Source: Sedimentitalea todarodis
Lineage (GTDB): Bacteria > Pseudomonadota > Alphaproteobacteria > Rhodobacterales > Rhodobacteraceae
Assembly (NCBI RefSeq): GCF_032595355.1
Contig: NZ_JASMWN010000011.1
Span: 1-64,000, forward strand
DNA: 64,000 nt
Reading direction: 5' to 3'
Shown here: positions 1 through 7,902 of the stretch, piece by piece
Layout of the letters: the number at the start of each line of letters is the position of its first letter
Numbering within the stretch: position 1 is the stretch's first letter
The notes under the pieces: generated by a model
Database searches by the model: none
Seen by the model: the letters and a program-made list of their open reading frames with translations, nothing else
What the model was told of the DNA's origin: nothing
Translations under genes and position numbers: made by a program

Positions 1-390
1 GTGTGGAATGCTGAATGTTCATGGGAAAACCCTCTGTCAACCGAGGCAAAATCACCTCGATCAACAGCAAACTCTCAACTTCACAATCCGCGAAACAAAT
101 CCCGACTACGCGCAACCCACGTCACAAGCGCCCATATCGCGAAGCGATTTAGTGCATCAGCACTTTCGCGACAGGCCGTTCGGTGGGGTGAATGTCAGGC
201 TCCCTCACAAAATGGTCGGCTGGGTTCACGCATTTTCATTGTAGCAAAGAATTGCGATCTCGCGTTTTGAATTCGCCGCAGTCGCCAAAAGGACCGAAAG
301 CAGCCACTGGCCGCCAATTGCTTGTAAAATGGCAGCCTTAAGCTGTGGAATGGTCATAATATGCTGGTGCTGACACAAAAGCAGAACAAA
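1..390. other. gene-free, AT-richer stretch downstream of nrdJ
   Basis: No open frame here has plausible start signals, a recognisable family or the codon bias of its neighbours. Base composition is visibly poorer in GC than the following genes. A short dyad, cgcgaagcgattt against the reversed form near 133-170, is the only structure I noticed. It may be the remnant of a mobile element or the intergenic region of a gene beyond the window edge. The sequence does not decide between these. Confidence 0.4.
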
Positions 391-2895
391 TCATCCTGAA
401 CACTTTGAATGGCCACAACTCCCGCAGGTCATGCAGCCCTCGATCATGCGCAATTCGAATTGGCCGCAGCTAGGGCAGGCTTTGCCGCGTGGTGCGTCGA
501 GGTTGACGACCTGCGCCTGTGGGTCGGATTTCAGCCCCATCCCCTCGCCTTCAAGGAAACCGATCGCAACCATATGACGCTCTATCACGCCGCCGATCGC
601 TGCAAGGATCGAGGGGATGTATTTGCCCTGCACCCATGCGCCACCGCGGGGGTCGAACACGGCTTTGAGCTCTTCGACCACGAAACTCACATCACCGCCG
701 CGTCGGAACACTGCGCTGATCATCCGGGTCAGGGCCACGGTCCAGGCAAAATGCTCCATGTTCTTGGAATTGATGAACACCTCGAACGGACGGCGGCGCC
801 CGCCGATGACGATGTCGTTCACGGTAATATAGAGCGCATGTTCGCTGTCGGGCCATTTGACCTTGTAGGTATTGCCTTCCAGTTCTGAGGGTCGGTCCAG
901 CGGTTCGGACATGTAGATGACGTCGCCATGGGGCGTTTGCGGTTCGGCGTCGGTCGTGGCGACGACTTCGGGATTAGAATCCTCGCTTCCGAAAAGCAAC
1001 CAAGCAGGATTGACTGAAAGACAGTCTGAGAATGCGTCTGCGTGTTTGCGTTGCATCTCTTTCTGATCAAGTCCCATTTCAGTCACATAGGAGAGGCTCC
1101 ATTCGACCTTTTCAGCTAGTTCTCTAAGCGTGAGACCTGCCCTTTTACGAGCATGCGTCAAACGCTTGCCTGGTGTATTGAGTGTGTTTGACGGCCGCTC
1201 CTCCGCCACGCTCAGCACACTCCCCGTCACGTCATTCGGCCGGTAGGTCGTGCAGCCCTTACAGCCCAAGTCCCAGGCCTGCATATAAACGTCCTTGAAG
1301 TCACCGAAACCGATATCCTCGGGGCAGTTGATGGTCTTGGAAATCGACGAATCCACCCATTCCTGTGCCGCCGCCTGCATTCGAACATGCTCGGTCGGCG
1401 TCAGGGTTTGCGCGTTCACGAAATAGTCGGGCAGTTCCTTGTCGCCAAACTTGTCGCGCCACATCTGCACGGCATAGTCCACGACCTCTTCCTCGGTTCG
1501 GCTGCCGTCTTTTTGCAGAACCTTGCGCGTATACGCGTATGCAAAGACCGGCTCGATCCCGGACGAGACATTGCCCGCATACAGGCTGATCGTGCCGGTC
1601 GGCGCGATGCTGGTCAAAAGCGCATTGCGGATGCCGTGCTCACGAATGGCGTCGCGCACGTCCTCATCCATCTGCTGCATCGTCCCGCTGGCGAGGAATT
1701 TCTCGGCGTCAAACAATGGAAAGGCGCCCTTCTCCTTCGCCAATTGCACCGACGCCAGATACGCGGCGCGGGCGATCGCGCGCAGCCAGCGCGACGTCTG
1801 ACGCGCCGCCTCCTCCGATCCATAGCGCAGCCCGACCATCAAGAGCGCATCGGCAAGCCCGGTCACACCCAGTCCGATCCGCCGCTTGGCCTGTGCCTCG
1901 GCGGCCTGTTCGGGCAGCGGGAATTTCGACACGTCCACCACGTTGTCCATCATCCGGACAGCTGTGGTGACCAACTCGCCCAATGCGTCCTCATCCAGAT
2001 GTGCGGCGTCGTCGAATGGGTCGGATACCAACCGCGCCAGATTGATCGACCCCAACAGGCACGCGCCATAGGGCGGCAGCGGTTGTTCTCCGCAGGGGTT
2101 GGTGGCGGCGATAGTCTCGCAATAGGCAAGGTTGTTGGCGGCATTGATCCGGTCGATGAAGATCACACCCGGTTCGGCATAATCATAGGTCGCGCGCATC
2201 ATCTTGTTCCACAGATCGCGGGCCTGGAGCGTGTGATAGACCGTGTCGCCAAATGTCAGCTCCCACGGTCCGTCGGCCTTGACCGCCTCCATGAACGCAT
2301 CGCTGACCAGAACCGACAGGTTGAACATCCTGAGCCGTGCGGAATCGGATTTGGCGGAGATGAAATCTTCGATATCCGGGTGGTCACAGCGCATTGTCGC
2401 CATCATCGCACCGCGGCGTGATCCCGCCGACATGATGGTTCGGCACATCGCGTCCCAGACATCCATGAACGACAGCGGCCCGCTGGCATCCGCCGCCACC
2501 CCTTTCACATCAGCGCCACGCGGACGGATGGTGCTGAAGTCATAACCGATGCCGCCGCCCTGCTGCATGGTCAGCGCCGCCTCCTTGAGCATCTCGAATA
2601 TTCCGCCCATGCTGTCGGGGATGGTGCCCATGACAAAACAGTTGAACAGCGTCACCTGCCGCGCGGTCCCCGCTCCGGCGGTGATGCGTCCGGCAGGCAG
2701 GTACCGGAAATCGGACAGCGCGTCATAGAAACGGTCTTCCCATTCCGCCGGGTTCTCTTCGCGCTGCGCAAGATCGCGCGCAATGCGCCGCCACGTATCC
2801 TCGACACTCAGGTCAATGGGCGTTCCATCGGCCTCTTTGAAACGGTATTTCATGTCCCAGATCTGTTCGGCTATGGGGGCGGCAAATCGGCTCAT
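391..2895 (-). CDS. nrdJ: adenosylcobalamin-dependent (class II) ribonucleoside-diphosphate reductase with an internal XRE-type helix-turn-helix insert
   Basis: Makes deoxyribonucleotides from ribonucleotides using adenosylcobalamin, with or without oxygen. Family signatures are the substrate-site cysteine in LFNCFVMG, the NPCGEQPLPPYGAC core with catalytic cysteine and glutamate, the GCKGCTTYRPND segment, a C-terminal domain starting near TYKVKWPDSEHALY, and a terminal zinc ribbon (CPSCG and CMTCGSCGH). The start is set at the ATG giving MSRFAAPIAEQIWDM. An in-frame extension from an upstream TTG would run into the tRNA T-arm and is rejected. The 834-residue protein is longer than I expect because residues about 570-640 form an extra XRE/Cro-like domain between the catalytic core and the C-terminal domain, encoded by DNA of clearly lower GC. 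There is no room for a cobalamin riboswitch in the roughly 33 bp between the tRNA-like gene and the start. Confidence 0.95.
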   Translation of the reverse strand: MSRFAAPIAEQIWDMKYRFKEADGTPIDLSVEDTWRRIARDLAQREENPAEWEDRFYDALSDFRYLPAGRITAGAGTARQVTLFNCFVMGTIPDSMGGIFEMLKEAALTMQQGGGIGYDFSTIRPRGADVKGVAADASGPLSFMDVWDAMCRTIMSAGSRRGAMMATMRCDHPDIEDFISAKSDSARLRMFNLSVLVSDAFMEAVKADGPWELTFGDTVYHTLQARDLWNKMMRATYDYAEPGVIFIDRINAANNLAYCETIAATNPCGEQPLPPYGACLLGSINLARLVSDPFDDAAHLDEDALGELVTTAVRMMDNVVDVSKFPLPEQAAEAQAKRRIGLGVTGLADALLMVGLRYGSEEAARQTSRWLRAIARAAYLASVQLAKEKGAFPLFDAEKFLASGTMQQMDEDVRDAIREHGIRNALLTSIAPTGTISLYAGNVSSGIEPVFAYAYTRKVLQKDGSRTEEEVVDYAVQMWRDKFGDKELPDYFVNAQTLTPTEHVRMQAAAQEWVDSSISKTINCPEDIGFGDFKDVYMQAWDLGCKGCTTYRPNDVTGSVLSVAEERPSNTLNTPGKRLTHARKRAGLTLRELAEKVEWSLSYVTEMGLDQKEMQRKHADAFSDCLSVNPAWLLFGSEDSNPEVVATTDAEPQTPHGDVIYMSEPLDRPSELEGNTYKVKWPDSEHALYITVNDIVIGGRRRPFEVFINSKNMEHFAWTVALTRMISAVFRRGGDVSFVVEELKAVFDPRGGAWVQGKYIPSILAAIGGVIERHMVAIGFLEGEGMGLKSDPQAQVVNLDAPRGKACPSCGQFELRMIEGCMTCGSCGHSKCSG
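964..1188 (-). other. XRE/Cro-C1-like helix-turn-helix domain inserted in frame in nrdJ
   Basis: The translated stretch begins GKRLTHARKRAGLTLRELAEKV and ends VNPAWLLFGSEDS. This is the classic layout of a small XRE domain: an Arg/Lys-rich first helix, the GLTLRELAEK second helix, a recognition-helix region, and the N-P-x-W-L-L-x-G tail typical of phage-repressor-like proteins. By hand count, bases 961-1200 are about 50% GC, against 44 of 60 bases in nearby 1861-1920. The flanking NrdJ sequence (TGSVLSV before, PHGDVIYMSEPLDRP after) reads as a normal inter-domain linker, so the insert sits where it need not disturb catalysis. Whether it binds DNA is unknown; the turn and recognition helix are divergent. 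Confidence 0.75.
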
Positions 2896-2928
2896 GTATT
2901 TTCCTGGTCTGGTCAGATCAATAGAGGG

Positions 2929-3036
2929 TGGGCAAGACGGCGGGACTTGAACCCGCAACCTTCTCGCCGTAGACTCAAACTTGGTAGAGTGAGACTAACA
3001 GACAGCGAGACGCTCTATCCATTGAGCTACATCGCG
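2929..3036 (-). tRNA. tRNA-like gene with an interrupted (39-nt) anticodon loop; anticodon uncertain
   Basis: Read on the minus strand, every tRNA arm is recognisable: acceptor 5' strand CGCGATG (3030-3036), TA at positions 8-9, D-stem GCTC/GAGC with an AATGGATA loop, anticodon stem TCTCG/CGAGA (3006-3010 with 2962-2966), a five-base variable loop AGGTT, T-stem GCGGG/CCCGC around TTCAAGT, acceptor 3' strand CGTCTTG, discriminator C and an encoded CCA (2929-2931). The acceptor stem has one mismatch and two G-U pairs. The anticodon loop is 39 nt (2967-3005) instead of 7. The extra bases contain an eight-pair hairpin with one mismatch (TAGtCTCA / TGAGtCTA). It could be a pseudogene, a tRNA with a tiny unclassified intron, or a fused relic. 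The D-loop and variable loop resemble alphaproteobacterial tRNA-Arg, but no anticodon can be assigned safely. Confidence 0.5.
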
Positions 3037-3038
3037 AC

Positions 3039-3072
3039 AATCTCCGAGAGCAGTGCCATGCTCTCGGAGATT
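3039..3072. repeat. perfect 12-bp inverted repeat beside the tRNA-like gene
   Basis: aatctccgagag (3039-3050) and ctctcggagatt (3061-3072) are exact reverse complements around a 10-base loop. The palindrome ends two bases from the inferred 5' end of the tRNA-like gene and lies between it and the oppositely oriented DUF1489 gene. There is no T-tract on either side, so it is not an obvious intrinsic terminator. It could be an operator, a processing signal or the end of an insertion. Confidence 0.75.
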
Positions 3073-3136
3073 CCACAATAGCTTGAAGCCCGAGCAATTT
3101 CCACTACCATATAGGCCTTCCCTTGGGGACGACTCT

Positions 3137-3568
3137 GTGGATAAGACCGTCAATCTGATCAAACTGTCCGTCGGCACCGAGAGTGTCGAGGACCTTGCCC
3201 GCTGGCACCAGACCCGCCGCGCTCAGGCCGAGGACGGGCTGCCCCGGCACGTCACGCGGATGTGGCCAAAGCGTCAGGCTGAAATCCTGAACGGCGGTTC
3301 GATCTTCTGGGTCATCAAGGGGCTGGTTCAGTGCCGGCAACGCGTTTTGCGGTTGGATGAAGTGATCGGCAGCGATGGTATCCGGCGCTGTGCCATCGTA
3401 TTGGATCCACAGTTGCATCGCACCCAGTCCGTGCTGAAACGCCCGTTTCAGGGTTGGCGGTATCTGGCACCCGAAGATGCCCCGCCCGACCTGCCCGAGA
3501 GTCGCGAAAACGATGATGCCCTGCCGGTGGAACTCAATCGAGCCCTCGCCGAAATCGGTGTGATCTGA
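3137..3568 (+). CDS. DUF1489 family protein
   Basis: A 143-residue protein of unknown function, conserved in alphaproteobacteria (DUF1489, COG5458). The family pattern is seen in the N-terminal KTVNLIKLSVGTESVEDLARW, the central VTRMWPKRQAEILNGGSIFWVIKG and the FQGWRYLAPEDAPPDL region near the end. The GTG at 3137 is chosen because the family begins at about this point; the open frame extends upstream into the inverted repeat. It is predicted soluble, with no signal peptide or membrane segment. It stands alone, divergent from the tRNA-like gene and nrdJ, and is followed by the GH25 gene on the same strand after about 110 bp. Confidence 0.85.
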   Translation: MDKTVNLIKLSVGTESVEDLARWHQTRRAQAEDGLPRHVTRMWPKRQAEILNGGSIFWVIKGLVQCRQRVLRLDEVIGSDGIRRCAIVLDPQLHRTQSVLKRPFQGWRYLAPEDAPPDLPESRENDDALPVELNRALAEIGVI

Positions 3569-3677
3569 CGAAGATCACCAACATATCACTGTCGCAGGAC
3601 GCAGATATCGGGTAAAACGCAAAAAAACTCCAACACCAAAGCCGGACACAGAAACGGCATCGAGCAGGAGAACGAAA

Positions 3678-4472
3678 ATGTACAGAATTCTGCTGGCCCT
3701 GCTGGCGGCGGCCATCCTTGCCAGCTGCGGCGGCCGCGTCGAACGGACCGCGCCCGTCGTTCCCGCCAAGCTGGACCCGGAAACGAACTTGCTGGTGTAT
3801 CCGCGTTTCGGTGATTCCAAACCGCACGCCTGGAAAGGCCGCGACCCCTATTCCTATCCGATCCACGGCATCGATGTCGCCCGGTACCAGGGGGATATCG
3901 ACTGGCCGCGAGTGAAATCCGCCGGGATCAACTTTGCCTACATCAAGGCAACCGAGGGCGGCGACCATATGGACCCCATGTTCCAGGAACACTGGAACGG
4001 CGCGCGCCGTGCAGGCGTACGCCATGGTGCCTATCACTTTTACTATTTCTGCCGACCGGCCCATGAGCAGGCGATCTGGTTCATTCAGAATGTCCCGCGC
4101 AGCACCTCGGATCTGCCTCATGTTCTGGACATGGAATGGAACCACCAGTCGCGCACCTGCCGCCTTCGCCCGGACGGGGCAACCGTCCAATCCGAGGCCA
4201 AGATTTTCCTGGACATGCTCGAAGCGCATTACGGTCGCCGCCCCGTGGTCTACACCACTGTTGATTTCTTCCGCGAGACCGGCATCAACAGGCTGCGCAA
4301 CACCGAGTTCTGGCTGCGCTCGGTCGCAGGGCACCCACGCACGGTCTACCCCGGTGCGTTCTGGACGTTCTGGCAATACACCGGCACCGGTATCGTTCCG
4401 GGCGTCACCGGGCCGGTCGATCTGAACGTGTTCCGGTCCTCACCCGAAGCATGGCTGCGCTGGTCGCGCTAA
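3678..4472 (+). CDS. GH25 family lysozyme-like lipoprotein
   Basis: A 264-residue predicted lipoprotein: a hydrophobic leader ending in a lipobox, LASC, with Cys17 as the lipidation site. The glycoside hydrolase 25 (Acm) domain follows from about residue 60. It shows the strand HGIDVARYQGDIDW, the FAYIKATEGGDHMDP segment, HGAYHFYYF, and the catalytic D-x-E in LDMEW at 151-154. Such enzymes cleave the glycan backbone of peptidoglycan at N-acetylmuramic acid, here presumably from the inner face of the outer membrane or the periplasm. A GGAG ribosome site lies just upstream. It converges with hisG, with only 13 bp between the stops. Confidence 0.9.
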   Translation: MYRILLALLAAAILASCGGRVERTAPVVPAKLDPETNLLVYPRFGDSKPHAWKGRDPYSYPIHGIDVARYQGDIDWPRVKSAGINFAYIKATEGGDHMDPMFQEHWNGARRAGVRHGAYHFYYFCRPAHEQAIWFIQNVPRSTSDLPHVLDMEWNHQSRTCRLRPDGATVQSEAKIFLDMLEAHYGRRPVVYTTVDFFRETGINRLRNTEFWLRSVAGHPRTVYPGAFWTFWQYTGTGIVPGVTGPVDLNVFRSSPEAWLRWSR

Positions 4473-4485
4473 CGTGCGCTCCGGC

Positions 4486-5175
4486 TCAGCCGACCTGCCT
4501 GATCAACGCCTTAAGCGTCGTGCGATCCGCGTCCGAAACCGGCGCGGATCGGCTGCGCCAAAGCGTTGCCTGGCTGCGCAGGACCAGCCCATCGGCAAGC
4601 AGTTTCAGGTGATTGGCCCGCAGGGTATCGCCGGTAGACGTGATATCGGCAATCGCCTCGGCGGTCTCGTTCATCACGGTGCCCTCGGTCGCCCCCTGGC
4701 TATCGACCAGTTGATAATCCGCCACCCCGGCGTCCCGCAGGAACCCATGCACCAGCCGGTGATACTTGGTCGCAATCCGCAAGCGATGGCCATGATGAGC
4801 GCGAAACGCCGCCGCAGCCGCATCCAGATCATCCAGCGTATCCACATCGACCCAGCATTTCGGCACCGCAAGCATCAGGTCGGCATGGCCAAAACCCAAC
4901 GGGTTGACCTCTTCGGTCTGCTGCTCCCACAGCGGGAGTTTTTCCTGCACAAGGTCGGTGCCGGTCACGCCCAGGTGGATGCGCCCCGCAGCCAGTTCCC
5001 TCGGAATTTCACCCGCCGACAGCAGAACCAGATCGACGCCATCGACCCCGCTCACCGTTCCGGCGTATTCCCGCTCCGAGCCGCTCCGGCTCAGGGTGAT
5101 GCCCCGCTTGGCGAACCAGCCAAAGGTCTTTTCCATCAGCCGCCCCTTGGACGGCACGCCCAGCTTGACACTCAT
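4486..5175 (-). CDS. hisG: ATP phosphoribosyltransferase catalytic subunit (short form)
   Basis: First committed step of histidine synthesis, condensing ATP with PRPP. At 229 residues it is the short HisG that lacks the C-terminal histidine-binding domain and needs HisZ. Family features are the N-terminal KLGVPSKGRLMEKT, the HLGVTGTDLVQE segment and the PRPP loop ATEGTVMNETAEAIADITSTG. It is the last gene of hisS-hisZ-hisG, overlapping hisZ by four bases (ATGA), which implies translational coupling and fits the need for a stoichiometric HisG-HisZ complex. Allosteric feedback by histidine would act through HisZ. Confidence 0.96.
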   Translation of the reverse strand: MSVKLGVPSKGRLMEKTFGWFAKRGITLSRSGSEREYAGTVSGVDGVDLVLLSAGEIPRELAAGRIHLGVTGTDLVQEKLPLWEQQTEEVNPLGFGHADLMLAVPKCWVDVDTLDDLDAAAAAFRAHHGHRLRIATKYHRLVHGFLRDAGVADYQLVDSQGATEGTVMNETAEAIADITSTGDTLRANHLKLLADGLVLRSQATLWRSRSAPVSDADRTTLKALIRQVG

Positions 5176-6260
5176 GTCGCGCCCTCTCCGAGTTCGAGCA
5201 TCAGACCCGGACGCAAGACGCCGCCAACCGCCGGAATCTCACTGCCCCCGCCCAGATGCCGGGTCAAGGCGTCATAGCGCCCACCGGTGGCAATCGGCGG
5301 CAGATCCGGGCGACGCTCGGCATAGAAGCCAAAGACAAACCCATCGTAGTATTCCATCGACGTCCGGCCATAGCTGGCCTCGAAATCAAGGTTCTCCACG
5401 TCAATCCCACAGGCATCCAGCGCACCGAGCCGCGCCTCCAGCAGATAGAGCGATGCGGTGATCGACGGCAAATCAACAGCAATATCGCGCAGATGTGCCA
5501 GCGCAAACGGAGCGGTCTCGCGCACCGAAAGCAGGTTGTCCAACGCCGATATTTCAGTCGCGGATATCGGCGGTGTTTCGGCGTCGGCGCGCAACGCGTC
5601 AATCCGGTCCGCAATCTCGGTCTGGCCGCGCTTGCCGATCCAAGGGGCGCTGATCGCCAGCGGATCATCTGCCGCGAGCAACGCCGCGCGGGTGGGCGGC
5701 ACCGGCGCGCGCCGGGAATACCGGTCAAGCAAGGCCCGGAACCGCCGTGGCCGCCAGATATGCCGCATCAGCGCCGCCTTGCGCCGTTCGGTTGTATCAA
5801 GCCCCCACACTGCCGCCATCAGAATGCCGATATCACCGGTCGCCGCGCGCAGATTCAGCCCCGCAACCGCCTCGGCGATGCGTGCGAAAACCTCGGCATC
5901 CGCCGCCGCCGCGTTCGTTCGATCAAACAGCTCGTATCCGACCTGCACGTATTCGCTCGCCCGATCCGGATGCTCGTCCTGGTGACGGAACACCTCGCCG
6001 GAATAGGTGTAACGCGCAGGCTCGGCCCCGAACTCCATATGCATCTGCACCACTGGCACCGTGAAATCCGGGCGCAACATTTGCTCGCCATGCAAGGCGT
6101 CACTGGTCACATAGGCCCGCGCGCGGATATCTTCGCCATAAAGATCAAGCAAGATTTCCGACGGTTGCAGGATCGGCGTTTCGATCGGCAAGGCACCCGC
6201 CGCCTGAAATAGCGCACGCAGACGCGCGGCCTCGGTCAATGTCTCGGCTCGGGTCGGCAT
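5172..6260 (-). CDS. hisZ: ATP phosphoribosyltransferase regulatory subunit
   Basis: A 362-residue paralogue of the histidyl-tRNA synthetase catalytic core that does not charge tRNA but binds HisG and confers histidine feedback. Evidence: the class II synthetase-like strand MLRPDFTVPVVQMHM, the YSGEVFRHQDEHPDR motif-2 remnant, YYDGFVFGFYAE, and the ATGGRYDAL segment near the end, with no anticodon-binding domain. The start is set at MPTRAETLTEAARL. The open frame upstream lies inside hisS and is not used. The start overlaps the hisS stop by one base (TGATG), so the three genes form one unit. Confidence 0.93.
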   Translation of the reverse strand: MPTRAETLTEAARLRALFQAAGALPIETPILQPSEILLDLYGEDIRARAYVTSDALHGEQMLRPDFTVPVVQMHMEFGAEPARYTYSGEVFRHQDEHPDRASEYVQVGYELFDRTNAAAADAEVFARIAEAVAGLNLRAATGDIGILMAAVWGLDTTERRKAALMRHIWRPRRFRALLDRYSRRAPVPPTRAALLAADDPLAISAPWIGKRGQTEIADRIDALRADAETPPISATEISALDNLLSVRETAPFALAHLRDIAVDLPSITASLYLLEARLGALDACGIDVENLDFEASYGRTSMEYYDGFVFGFYAERRPDLPPIATGGRYDALTRHLGGGSEIPAVGGVLRPGLMLELGEGAT

Positions 6261-7765
6261 CAGCTTTGACCGATGTCGTGGGTCGCAAGGATTTCGCACA
6301 CCTTGTCCAACATCTGATCGCGCGCCACTTCGAACTGGCTGGGGCGCTCTTTCCACTCTTCCAAGGTGGCGTTTTCGGCAATCTGCGCACCAAGGATCAG
6401 GTCCTTGATCTGAACCACACCGCGTTCCTTTTCGTCGCCGCCCTCGATGATCGCCACCGGGCTGTTACGCCGGTCCGCATATTTCAGCTGGTTGCCGAAA
6501 TTCTTCGGGTTGCCCAGATAGACTTCGGCCCGGATACCCGCATTGCGCAACTCTGCGACCATTGCCTGATAATCCGCCATCCGGTCCCGATCCATGACCG
6601 TGACGACGACAGGGCCGTGTTCGACCGCGTTGATCCGCCCCTTCTCCCGCAGCGCGGCAAGCAGCCGATCCACCCCAATCGAGATCCCCGTGGCCGGCAC
6701 TTCCTGCCCCGTGAAGCGTTTCACCAGATCATCATAGCGACCGCCGCCGGCAACCGAGCCGAATTGCCGTTTACGGCCTTTTTCGTCAAAGATTTCAAAG
6801 GTGAGTTCGGCCTCGTAGACGGGCCCCGTGTAATATCCAAGTCCCCGAACAACCGAGGGGTCGATGATGATCCGATCGGGGCCATATCCTTGGGCCGCAA
6901 GCAAACCCGCAATCTGCTCAAGTTCGTTGACGCCTTGCGCGCCGATTGTCGATCCCGTGACCAGATCGCGCAGTCGATCGACCGTCTCTGCACCGGTATT
7001 CCGTCGCGCCTCCATGAATCCCATGATGATCGCGGCTTGCTCATCGCCCAGCCCCGCCCCATCGGTGAAATCTCCGCTCGCGTCCTTGCGCCCTGTGCCG
7101 AGAAGCGCGCGTACACCGTCCGTGCCCAACCGGTCGAGTTTGTCGATCGCGCGCAAGACAATCCCGCGCTCATGTGCGAACTTGTCGGGATCGGACGGGT
7201 CCAACACACCGGCGACCTCCATCACCCCGTTCAACACCTTGCGGTTGTTGATCCGCACCACATAGTCCCCACGCGCGATACCGACGGCTTCCAGCGTGTC
7301 GCTCAGCATCGCGCAAATCTCCGCATCCGCCGCCATGCTCGCCGATCCGACCGTATCCGCATCACATTGATAAAACTGGCGAAACCTCCCGGGTCCCGGC
7401 TTTTCGTTGCGCCAGACAGGGCCCATCGCAAAACGGCGGTACGGGGTGGGCAGATCATTTCGGTGCTGTGCAAACACCCGCGCCAGCGGCGCGGTCAGGT
7501 CATAGCGCAACGCCAGCCAGTCGGCCTCGTCCTCCTGCCAGGCAAACACCCCCTCGTTGGGGCGGTCCACATCCGGCAGGAACTTGCCCAGGGCCTCGAC
7601 GGTTTCAACGGCCGAGGATTCCAGCGCGTCAAAACCATAGCGTTGATAGACCTCTGCAATGGCCTGCAGCATATCGTTGCGCTGCGTGACCTCAGCACCG
7701 AAATAGTCGCGGAACCCTTTGGGTGTTTCGGCCTTGGGGCGAGGCTGTTTCTTGGTCTTGGCCAT
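6260..7765 (-). CDS. hisS: histidyl-tRNA synthetase
   Basis: Charges tRNA-His. It has the class II motifs: motif 2 in RRFAMGPVWRNEKPGPGRFR followed by QFYQCDADT, the histidine-specific RGLGYYTGPVYE, and motif 3 in GISIGVDRLLAAL, then a C-terminal anticodon-binding domain with VTVMDRDRMADYQ. The 501-residue length and the N-terminal extension KTKKQPRPKAETPKGFRDYF match the alphaproteobacterial form. It is the first gene of the hisS-hisZ-hisG operon. Its promoter should lie in the 137 bp shared with divergent slyX. Confidence 0.96.
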   Translation of the reverse strand: MAKTKKQPRPKAETPKGFRDYFGAEVTQRNDMLQAIAEVYQRYGFDALESSAVETVEALGKFLPDVDRPNEGVFAWQEDEADWLALRYDLTAPLARVFAQHRNDLPTPYRRFAMGPVWRNEKPGPGRFRQFYQCDADTVGSASMAADAEICAMLSDTLEAVGIARGDYVVRINNRKVLNGVMEVAGVLDPSDPDKFAHERGIVLRAIDKLDRLGTDGVRALLGTGRKDASGDFTDGAGLGDEQAAIIMGFMEARRNTGAETVDRLRDLVTGSTIGAQGVNELEQIAGLLAAQGYGPDRIIIDPSVVRGLGYYTGPVYEAELTFEIFDEKGRKRQFGSVAGGGRYDDLVKRFTGQEVPATGISIGVDRLLAALREKGRINAVEHGPVVVTVMDRDRMADYQAMVAELRNAGIRAEVYLGNPKNFGNQLKYADRRNSPVAIIEGGDEKERGVVQIKDLILGAQIAENATLEEWKERPSQFEVARDQMLDKVCEILATHDIGQS

Positions 7766-7902
7766 GTCGGGCCTCCTTGGGCAGTCCGGTTGCCGCGCGG
7801 TCTAGCCCAAGGGCATGACAGGAGCAAGGCGAGCCGCGCTCTGCCGTTGGAATTGGCGCCGGGCCACGGTATGAGCCGAAAGACTCAACAAGGGGCTTCG
7901 CC

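Noticed and set aside
2896..2928. Adenosylcobalamin riboswitch before nrdJ
   Set aside because: Only about 33 bp separate the tRNA-like gene and the start codon, too short for the element.
2896..2958. Extension of nrdJ to a TTG giving MRVQVPPSCPPS at the N-terminus
   Set aside because: The added codons are the T-arm and acceptor end of the tRNA-like gene, and the NrdJ family begins at MSRFAAPIAEQ.
2967..3005. Group I intron in the tRNA
   Set aside because: About 32 extra bases are far too few for a group I core.
2929..3036. Selenocysteine, leucine or serine type tRNA with a long variable arm
   Set aside because: The five-base AGGTT variable loop and the exact TCTCG/CGAGA anticodon stem place the extra bases in the anticodon loop, not in a variable arm.
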